Source of the DNA: Candidatus Uhrbacteria bacterium
Lineage (GTDB): Bacteria; Patescibacteriota; Patescibacteriia; 2-12-FULL-60-25
DNA: 11,686 nucleotides
NCBI GenBank assembly: GCA_903828685.1
Contig: CAIKNB010000035.1
Coordinates: 1 to 11,686, forward strand
Reading direction: 5' to 3'
The position numbers and the translations under genes were made by a program. How positions within the stretch are numbered: the first letter of the stretch is position 1; the number at the start of each line of letters is the position of its first letter. This document shows, piece by piece, positions 6,907-11,686 of this stretch. The notes below the pieces were generated by a model that saw only the letters and a program-made list of their open reading frames with translations, searched no databases and was not told the origin of the DNA.

Positions 6907-7587
6907 TTAGCGTTTTAATGCCGGCCCGACAATGATGATGAATTCGCCCTTGGAACTCGTGGCTTTGAGCTTGTCCCGGACTTCGGTGCAAGTGCCGCGG
7001 TACAGAGTTTCGTGCAGTTTGGTCAGTTCACGGCCCACGAAGATGAGGCGCTTTTCATCCAGCGTTTCCACCAGGGATTCCATGGTCTTGTCGATGCGAT
7101 GCGTGGATTCCAAAAATATGCTCGGCGTCTTGTCTTCGGCGATGCGCTTGAATAAAGTTTGGCGTCCTTTCTTATGCGGAATAAATCCCAAATAGTGGAA
7201 GTCCTGCAAGTCGAAGCCGCAGACCGAAATCGCTGCAGTGAGCGCAGATGGTCCGGGCACGGGCGTGACTTCGATGCCGTGGTCTTGGGCAGCTTGCGCC
7301 AGCTTGCCTCCAGGGTCATTCATGTTAGGCGTGCCGGCATCGCAGACGTAAGCCACGCTTTCTCCAGACAGCATGCGCTGGATCAGTTTGTCCACGCTTG
7401 CGGGCTGCGTATGCTCATGGATGATGGCCAGCGGTTTGGAGATGTTGTACGCGGTCAAAAGTTTTGACGTCACGCGCGTATCCTCGCAAGCGATGAGATT
7501 GCAGGTTTTTAGCGTCTCCAAGGAGCGCTGCGAGATATCCTGCAGATTGCCTATGGGTGTAGCCACCATAAAAAGTTTACCGTTCAT
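6907..7587 (-). CDS. rsmI: 16S rRNA (cytidine-1402-2'-O)-methyltransferase, short form
   Basis: RsmI uses S-adenosylmethionine to methylate the ribose of C1402 in 16S rRNA near the decoding centre. The tetrapyrrole-methylase fold is plain: VATPIGNLQDIS at 8-19, CEDTR at 34-38, DAGTP at 83-87, VPGPSA at 110-115, LESTHR at 159-164, and GRELTKLHE at 185-193. At 226 residues it ends just after the catalytic domain and lacks the roughly 50-residue C-terminal domain of the E. coli enzyme (286 residues). The stop is a clean TAA and the next gene follows after 11 bases, so this is a natural short form, not a frameshift. The segment after DAGTP reads NMNDPG, where most homologues have a variant of LISDPG. 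The ATG at 7587 lies 3 bases after the upstream TGA, suggesting coupled translation. Confidence 0.95.
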   Translation of the reverse strand: MNGKLFMVATPIGNLQDISQRSLETLKTCNLIACEDTRVTSKLLTAYNISKPLAIIHEHTQPASVDKLIQRMLSGESVAYVCDAGTPNMNDPGGKLAQAAQDHGIEVTPVPGPSALTAAISVCGFDLQDFHYLGFIPHKKGRQTLFKRIAEDKTPSIFLESTHRIDKTMESLVETLDEKRLIFVGRELTKLHETLYRGTCTEVRDKLKATSSKGEFIIIVGPALKR

Positions 7588-7590
7588 ATT

Positions 7591-8226
7591 TCAGTAGCGG
7601 CGCAGCAGCGCCTTGATTTCGGCGGCCAGGCGCGTGACCAGGTCGGTCCAGCTGAACTCGTCCTTTCCAGCCAAGCGCAGCACGTATCTTCCGGCATGTC
7701 CGTTAGGCGTGCGCACGGCCAAGCCATAGGTCGCATCTTTTGGCGCCGTGAATTTTATCGACGGACCGAGGAAGAAATCAGTAAAAGTGGCGCGATCAAA
7801 ATATGAAGTGCGTCCGTTTTTGTCTTCGTGCGCTACAATGGCGCCGTTCTGGTCGCCGATGAGAATCACTGGATCTTCGTCGGGTTGCGGCAGTCCAGGT
7901 CCGAACAGCGTAAGGGTCGGATGGAGGTCTGGATCGCCGTGCGGCACGTCCAGGTAAAAATCGTATTCTTTCCCCTGTTCTGCAGTGAAAGAAAAATAAT
8001 CCGCATCGTCGCACTTTTCCAGTCGACTGAAGAACCGTTGGGCTAAAGACGGGTCAGCGATAACCGCGGCTTGTTCGGGCGTGAATTGCGGATCTTGTTT
8101 GAAATGGAAAAATTCGGCTCTGGCCGCTCCGGGACAAGCAAGCATGAGTCCGCATAAAGAAACGAAAATGGCGGCGCACAGCGCGCCGCGCAAGCCCGAA
8201 TCCTGCATCAACTGCTTGGAAGACAT
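7591..8226 (-). CDS. Secreted protein with a PPC-like beta-sandwich domain
   Basis: A 211-residue exported protein of unknown role. The N-terminus is a signal peptide: polar residues 1-14, a hydrophobic core at 15-31, and a signal peptidase I site at ARA-EFF after residue 37. Residues about 73-110 (DADYFSFTAEQGKEYDFYLDV, then a short insert and LHPTLTLFGPG) resemble the opening strands of bacterial pre-peptidase C-terminal (PPC) domains, and residues 150-190 (KFTAPKDATYGLAVRTPNGHAGRYVLRLAG) fit the closing strands. Such domains usually help secretion or binding and are not catalytic. A C-terminal amphipathic helix with a basic end (about 195-211) follows. One cysteine (72) remains in the mature part. 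The gene leads the rsmI-cvpA-tatD group with only 3 bases to rsmI, a pairing with no obvious functional logic. The domain call is from pattern recognition only. Confidence 0.75.
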   Translation of the reverse strand: MSSKQLMQDSGLRGALCAAIFVSLCGLMLACPGAARAEFFHFKQDPQFTPEQAAVIADPSLAQRFFSRLEKCDDADYFSFTAEQGKEYDFYLDVPHGDPDLHPTLTLFGPGLPQPDEDPVILIGDQNGAIVAHEDKNGRTSYFDRATFTDFFLGPSIKFTAPKDATYGLAVRTPNGHAGRYVLRLAGKDEFSWTDLVTRLAAEIKALLRRY

Positions 8227-8243
8227 GAGGAGATGGCGAAAAT

Positions 8244-8255
8244 ACAGTATACTGT
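8244..8255. repeat. 12-bp perfect palindrome in the divergent promoter region
   Basis: ACAGTATACTGT reads identically on both strands. It lies in the 70-base gap between the divergently transcribed PPC-like gene and the lipoprotein gene. It places a TATACT hexamer on each strand, so it may be an operator, two overlapping -10 boxes, or chance. Confidence 0.5.
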
Positions 8256-8275
8256 TTTACACGGCAATTAATCAA
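8246..8275 (-). promoter_or_regulatory. Promoter of the PPC-like gene / rsmI-cvpA-tatD group
   Basis: On the minus strand, -35 TTGATT and -10 TATACT (8251-8246) are 18 bases apart. The ATG at 8226 lies 19 bases beyond the -10 box, so the leader would be about 12 bases and carries no Shine-Dalgarno motif. The -10 box sits inside a perfect 12-bp palindrome. Confidence 0.6.
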
Positions 8276-8296
8276 TCCATACCGCAGTCAGAACCT

Positions 8297-8644
8297 ATGA
8301 ACCAAAAATCCCGAGCATCCAGCGCACTCGTCTTATCGGCGGCTGTTTTACTGATTTTGCTTGCCGCAGGCTGCAATCATGCGCCGAGTCGCGTGCTCAA
8401 GCCGCCTAAACTGGAAATCGCGGAGCCGCTCAGCGGGCTTGTGACGCCTTCGTCTTCGGTTATCATACGCGGCGCTACCGACCAATCCGAAGTGTGGGTG
8501 AGGAACATGCCCTTGCCGGTCAAGAACGGAACGTTTTACGCCGAGTACCAGCTTACGCCGGGACAAAACGAAATCATTGTCGAAGCAGGCAACGCCGTCG
8601 GCACGACCACGATGCCGCTCCTCGTCACGCGGCGCAGCCCCTAG
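8297..8644 (+). CDS. Small lipoprotein with a glucodextranase-B-like (Ig-like) domain
   Basis: A 115-residue predicted lipoprotein. Residues 1-25 form a lipoprotein signal peptide with the lipobox LAAGC, placing the lipidated cysteine at residue 26. After a short proline-containing linker, residues about 37-112 form one beta-sandwich module. It has the signature of the glucodextranase domain B family: a strand leading to an EPLSGLVTPSSSVIIRGAT segment, then a VWVRNMPLPVKNGTFYAEYQL hairpin, PGQNEIIVEA, and a last strand TTTMPLLVTR. These modules are non-catalytic and are common on surface proteins. The ATG at 8297 was chosen because it directly precedes the basic n-region. No Shine-Dalgarno sequence is seen. 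The promoter is uncertain: TTTACA (8256-8261) with a weak CATACC 16 bases on, or the TATACT in the palindrome. The second lipoprotein gene follows after 42 bases. Confidence 0.82.
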   Translation: MNQKSRASSALVLSAAVLLILLAAGCNHAPSRVLKPPKLEIAEPLSGLVTPSSSVIIRGATDQSEVWVRNMPLPVKNGTFYAEYQLTPGQNEIIVEAGNAVGTTTMPLLVTRRSP

Positions 8645-8667
8645 CTTCGTCTCCCCGTTCGATTTTA

Positions 8668-8676
8668 TGCTATGCT
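8668..8676 (+). promoter_or_regulatory. Possible extended -10 promoter for the second lipoprotein gene
   Basis: TGC followed by TATGCT (8668-8676) fits an extended -10 element, with no convincing -35 upstream. The box ends 10 bases before the preferred ATG at 8687, implying a leader of only a few bases. Read-through from the upstream lipoprotein gene is equally possible. Confidence 0.35.
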
Positions 8677-8686
8677 TTACGCAAAT

Positions 8687-9385
8687 ATGAAACGTTTACA
8701 TGTCGCTTTGGCGTTCGCCTTGGGGATTGCGGTGTTGTGCGGTGCGGGTTGCAGTAAGGCAAAAAACGTTGCGGTCAAAGAGAGCAGTAAGCCGTCAGTA
8801 CCGCAACAAGTCCAAACTTCAACCGCCAAACCGGCACCAGCGGTTAAACCGGCTGATCCGAAGGCCACGGTACTCGCAGCAATGGAAAATTTTCGCAACG
8901 TAAAATCTTATCGCGCCAAATTTACGCTGCCTACGTCAAAAGGCGCGCTCACCGGCGATCTGTCTTACGTGCAGCCGGATCGCTTTCAGGCTGCCATGAT
9001 CGTGCCTGGCGCCAGCGAAACCGATATCATCATCGTCGCGCATTCGGTGTACCTACGTCTTGGCAGTTCGGCTTGGAACGATATCAGCTCCAACGTAGCA
9101 GCAAGGAATTCGGCTATCGCCATGCTTGCGGCTGCGCGCGGCGACACTGCGTTTAGCGCTGACCAGTCTGATAAGCTCCAGATATTGTCAGTTGATACCA
9201 ATGCCACGCAGGGCTGTGATTTGTTCTCGATCCAGTCCAAAGACGCCAAACCAGATGCCAAGCCTATCGCGCTGTGCATCAAGGACGGCTATCCGAAATA
9301 TTTTGAGACCGCAACGGCTTCGGGTACGGTGCATGTGGATTATTACGACTACGCGGCGCTGTTCGTAATCGCGCGTCCTATGTGA
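8687..9385 (+). CDS. Predicted lipoprotein with a LolA/LppX-like fold
   Basis: A 232-residue exported protein, probably lipidated at Cys22. The preceding residues are CGAG, so the lipobox is imperfect because position -3 is Gly instead of Leu. Residues 23-60 are a low-complexity linker rich in Lys, Pro, Ala and Ser. The rest matches the pattern of LolA/LppX-type proteins, an open beta-barrel half that holds a hydrophobic ligand: an opening helix AAMENFRNVKSYRAKFTL (64-81), successive strands with GDLSYVQPDRFQAAM (90-104), VYLRLGSSAWNDIS (121-134), and a closing sheet VHVDYYDYAA. Cys177 and Cys197 lie on neighbouring predicted strands and could form a disulfide. A lipid-binding or envelope role is inference. 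An ATG at 8672 would add five residues ahead of MKRLHV; the 8687 start gives the better signal peptide. An intrinsic terminator follows. Confidence 0.78.
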   Translation: MKRLHVALAFALGIAVLCGAGCSKAKNVAVKESSKPSVPQQVQTSTAKPAPAVKPADPKATVLAAMENFRNVKSYRAKFTLPTSKGALTGDLSYVQPDRFQAAMIVPGASETDIIIVAHSVYLRLGSSAWNDISSNVAARNSAIAMLAAARGDTAFSADQSDKLQILSVDTNATQGCDLFSIQSKDAKPDAKPIALCIKDGYPKYFETATASGTVHVDYYDYAALFVIARPM

Positions 9386-9407
9386 AGAGAAACGTGAAAC
9401 AATAGGC

Positions 9408-9426
9408 ATACTGTTTTTAGCAGTAT
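9408..9426 (+). repeat. Small inverted repeat downstream of the lipoprotein gene
   Basis: ATACTG and CAGTAT can form a 6-bp stem around a 7-base loop. No U-run follows, so it is not a terminator by itself; the real terminator begins 3 bases later. Confidence 0.35.
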
Positions 9427-9428
9427 CG

Positions 9429-9453
9429 AAGGGCGCAGTAAGTGCGCTCTTTT
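9429..9453 (+). terminator. Intrinsic terminator after the lipoprotein pair
   Basis: GGGCGCA and TGCGCTC form a 7-bp GC-rich stem (one G-U pair) with a GTAAG loop, extendable by two A-T pairs, followed by a run of four T (9450-9453). It lies 44 bases after the stop at 9385 and separates the lipoprotein genes from the clpB promoter. Confidence 0.8.
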
Positions 9454-9466
9454 AGAAATAATAGTT

Positions 9467-9495
9467 TTGACAATTAGCAGTCTTTAAGCTAGAGT
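9467..9495 (+). promoter_or_regulatory. Sigma70-type promoter of clpB
   Basis: A perfect -35 TTGACA (9467-9472) and -10 TAGAGT (9490-9495) with the ideal 17-base spacing. The -10 box ends 9 bases before the first ATG (9505), so transcription should start at or within about 3 bases of the start codon, giving a leaderless mRNA. Confidence 0.85.
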
Positions 9496-9500
9496 GCTAA
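9474..9500 (+). promoter_or_regulatory. CIRCE operator (HrcA binding site) of clpB
   Basis: The inverted repeat TTAGCAGTC, 9 bases, GAGTGCTAA matches the CIRCE consensus TTAGCACTC-N9-GAGTGCTAA at 17 of 18 arm positions; the single mismatch is C to G in the left arm. It covers the spacer and the -10 box of the clpB promoter, so HrcA bound here would block RNA polymerase, with release on heat or unfolding stress. HrcA control of chaperone genes through CIRCE is well established; an hrcA gene is not in this window. Confidence 0.92.
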
Positions 9501-9504
9501 ACGT

Positions 9505-11686
9505 ATGATGCCTCAAAATTTCACCACAAAATCACAAGAAGCCATCCAGCTAGCTCATCAACTGGCGCTGGAAAACGGCCAAACATCAGTCGAACCCGTA
9601 CATCTGCTCGTGTCTTTGCTTGGGCAGGAAGGCAGCGTCGTTCCCTCGACTTTCAAGAAACTCCAAGTCGACGGCAATGCGCTCTTGCGCGAATTGGAAA
9701 ATTTTCTGCAACATTTGCCGCGCGTGTCCCCTGCTGAAGGCGCTATGAGCGAGATTATGCTGTCGCAGGATCTGGTGCGCGTGTTCGTGGCCGCGGAAAA
9801 AGCCGCGCGCTTCTTCAAGGACGAATACATCTCGACCGAGCACTTGTTGTTGGGATTATGCGAGGGACGCAACGAGGTCACCAACATCTTGCATCGCTAT
9901 GGCGTGGATACGGATGCTATCCTTAAGGCGCTCAAGGACGTACGCGGCAATTCGCGCGTAGACAGCGCCGAACCCGAAAGCAAATATCAAGCCTTGGAAA
10001 AATACGCAAAGAATCTCACCGAGATGGCGCGTCAGGAAAAATTGGATCCGGTCATCGGTCGCGATGACGAGATCCGCCGCGTCATGCAGGTGCTGTCGCG
10101 TCGCAAAAAGAACAACCCGGTGCTCATCGGCGAAGCCGGAACGGGCAAGACGGCCATTGTGGAAGGCTTGGCTCAGCGCATCGTGTCAGGCGACGTGCCC
10201 GAAACGCTCAAGGGCCGCGACATCGTGGCGCTGGATATCGGTTCGCTCGTGGCTGGCACCAAGTTTCGCGGCGAGTTCGAAGAGCGCCTCAAAGCCGTGA
10301 TCAAAGAAGTCGAGAAGTCCGACGGCAAGATCATCTTATTCATCGACGAGCTGCATACCGTGGTCGGCGCAGGCGCTTCGGGCGAAGGCGGTTCCATGGA
10401 CGCCTCGAACCTGCTCAAGCCTGCTTTGGCGCGCGGCGAGTTGCACACGGTCGGTGCCACGACTCTCAAGGAATACCAAAAATACATCGAGAAGGATGCG
10501 GCTTTGGAGCGCCGCTTTCAGCCTGTGTTTGTGGATGAGCCGTCCATCGAAGATACGGTCGCCATCTTGCGCGGCATCAAGGACAAATACGAACTGCACT
10601 TCGGCATCCGCATCACGGACAACGCTTTGGTCGCGGCTGCCAAGCTTTCTTCGCGCTACATTACGGATCGCTTTTTGCCGGATAAAGCCGTGGATCTGAT
10701 TGATGAAGCTGCGTCAGCGCTCAAGATGCAAGTCGAATCCATGCCCGATGAATTGGATAAAGCCAAGCGCGAACTCATGCGTTTGGAAATCGAAAAGCGC
10801 GCGCTGTCAAAAGAAGAAGATAAGGAATCGAAGCTGCGCCTCAAGGATCTGGAAAAGCATCTGGCTGAGGTGCAGGAGAAGGTGCACGAGCTCGAACTTT
10901 CGTGGAAAGCGGAAAAAGACGTGCTCACGGCCAATGCAGAATTGAAGAAGCAGATAGAGAAACTCAAGAGCGAAGCCGATATCGCGGAACGCCGCGGCGA
11001 CTTGGAGAAGGTTTCGGAAATCCGCTACGGCCAATTGCCGCAGGCGCAGAAAGAATCCGAGAAGAGCGAAGCCAAACTCAAAAATCTGCAGGGCAAGCGC
11101 GGCTTGCTGCGCGACGCCGTGACCGAAGAGGATATCGCCAAAGTCGTGGCGCGTTGGACCGGTATCCCGGTGGCGCGCATGTTGGAGTCCGAAACCGAGA
11201 AGCTGGCCAAATTGGAAGACGAATTGCATCAACGCGTCGTGGGTCAGGACGAAGCGGTCAAAGCCGTGGCTAACGCCTTGCGCCGTTCGCGTGCCGGCAT
11301 CAGCGACGAAAAGCGCCCCATCGGTTCGTTCCTCTTCCTCGGTCCGACCGGCGTGGGCAAAACCGAACTGGCCAAGGCCCTGGCGCAAACCATGTTCGAT
11401 GATGAAGACGCGGTCATCCGGCTCGACATGAGCGAATACGGCGAACGCCACACCGTAGCGCGCATGGTGGGCTCGCCGCCGGGCTACGTGGGTTATGACG
11501 AAGGCGGACAGCTGACCGAAAAAATCCGTCGTCGTCCGTATTCGGTCGTGCTGTTGGACGAGGTCGAGAAAGCGCATCCCGAAGTCTTTAACATGCTGTT
11601 GCAGGTTTTGGATGACGGGCGCCTGACCGACGGCAAAGGCCGTACGGTTTCGTTCCGCAACGCCATCATTATCATGACTTCGAATA
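9505..11686 (+). CDS. clpB: ClpB disaggregase (Hsp100 AAA+ chaperone), 3' end cut by the window edge
   Basis: ClpB threads aggregated proteins through a hexameric pore, working with DnaK, in the cytoplasm. About 727 of the usual ~860 residues are present. Order: Clp N-domain (1-147); first AAA+ module with Walker A GEAGTGKT (209-216), Walker B ending FIDE (279-282), sensor GATT (317-320) and arginine pair in ALERRFQP; a coiled-coil middle domain (about 404-535); second AAA+ module with Walker A GPTGVGKT (613-620), pore loop [11 protein letters not shown] and Walker [13 protein letters not shown]. The ~130-residue middle domain separates it from ClpC, whose equivalent is much shorter, and from ClpA, which lacks it. 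Two NBD1 motifs differ from the common forms: Walker A is usually GEPGVGKT, and pore loop 1 reads [12 protein letters not shown] with Phe254 where Tyr is usual. ATG codons at 9505 and 9508 are adjacent; either may start. CIRCE-controlled. Confidence 0.96.
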   Translation, partial: MMPQNFTTKSQEAIQLAHQLALENGQTSVEPVHLLVSLLGQEGSVVPSTFKKLQVDGNALLRELENFLQHLPRVSPAEGAMSEIMLSQDLVRVFVAAEKAARFFKDEYISTEHLLLGLCEGRNEVTNILHRYGVDTDAILKALKDVRGNSRVDSAEPESKYQALEKYAKNLTEMARQEKLDPVIGRDDEIRRVMQVLSRRKKNNPVLIGEAGTGKTAIVEGLAQRIVSGDVPETLKGRDIVALDIGSLVAGTKFRGEFEERLKAVIKEVEKSDGKIILFIDELHTVVGAGASGEGGSMDASNLLKPALARGELHTVGATTLKEYQKYIEKDAALERRFQPVFVDEPSIEDTVAILRGIKDKYELHFGIRITDNALVAAAKLSSRYITDRFLPDKAVDLIDEAASALKMQVESMPDELDKAKRELMRLEIEKRALSKEEDKESKLRLKDLEKHLAEVQEKVHELELSWKAEKDVLTANAELKKQIEKLKSEADIAERRGDLEKVSEIRYGQLPQAQKESEKSEAKLKNLQGKRGLLRDAVTEEDIAKVVARWTGIPVARMLESETEKLAKLEDELHQRVVGQDEAVKAVANALRRSRAGISDEKRPIGSFLFLGPTGVGKTELAKALAQTMFDDEDAVIRLDMSEYGERHTVARMVGSPPGYVGYDEGGQLTEKIRRRPYSVVLLDEVEKAHPEVFNMLLQVLDDGRLTDGKGRTVSFRNAIIIMTSN

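Noticed and set aside
3694..9385. UGA read as glycine (code 25, as in Gracilibacteria and SR1)
   Set aside because: TGA ends atpZ, tatD, cvpA, the PPC-like gene and the second lipoprotein at family-normal lengths, and no in-frame TGA occurs inside conserved domains.
10807..11577. A 256-codon open frame on the minus strand antisense to clpB
   Set aside because: The plus strand carries canonical ClpB motifs across the whole stretch; the antisense product is Phe/His/Arg-rich shadow sequence.
1..11686. Mobile element, CRISPR array, toxin-antitoxin or defence island
   Set aside because: No transposase, integrase, regularly spaced repeats, long terminal inverted repeats or recognisable defence domains were found; every gene-sized stretch is accounted for by the listed genes.

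Overview
The window reads as a compact bacterial chromosome segment, most plausibly from a Candidate Phyla Radiation (Patescibacteria) lineage. This rests on indirect clues: a short RsmI without its C-terminal domain, a lipoprotein carrying only a glucodextranase-B-like domain, gene junctions overlapping by 4 bp, several poorly conserved secreted proteins, and no visible Shine-Dalgarno sequence before any start. GC content is moderate (roughly 55% in lines I sampled). TGA is used as an ordinary stop, including in ATGA and GTGA overlaps, so the code is standard rather than the UGA-glycine code of some related lineages. No rRNA gene is present to fix the taxonomy.

Layout. (1) 1-3940, minus strand: the first six genes of an F1Fo ATP synthase operon, transcribed as atpZ-atpB-atpE-atpF-atpH-atpA. 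atpA runs off the left edge; gamma, beta and epsilon subunit genes would be expected beyond it. A near-consensus promoter (TTGACT-17-TACACT) lies just upstream of atpZ. (2) 4018-5526, minus: a relatively AT-rich secreted protein of unknown function. (3) 5577-8226, minus: a tight cluster read as secreted PPC-like protein, rsmI (16S rRNA 2'-O-methyltransferase), cvpA-like membrane protein, tatD nuclease. (4) 8227-8296: a short divergent promoter region with a 12-bp perfect palindrome. (5) 8297-9385, plus: two small lipoproteins, one with a glucodextranase-B/Ig-like domain and one resembling the LolA/LppX fold, followed by an intrinsic terminator. (6) 9467-11686, plus: clpB (disaggregase, 3' end beyond the window) under a consensus promoter overlapped by a CIRCE operator.

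Most of the content is housekeeping: energy conversion, rRNA modification, DNA repair or degradation, protein disaggregation, plus cell-surface proteins. I found no mobile element, CRISPR array, defence system or clearly new multi-gene system. No gene-free stretch exceeds about 120 bases.

The most interesting signals are in regulation. Five predicted promoters place the -10 box only 9 to 19 bases from the start codon, which predicts leaderless or nearly leaderless mRNAs, and this fits the absence of Shine-Dalgarno sequences. clpB carries a 17-of-18 CIRCE match that would let HrcA block such a leaderless promoter. The ATP synthase c subunit has an alanine-rich version of the helix-packing glycine motif, and a strand-specific RNA hairpin sits between atpB and atpE.
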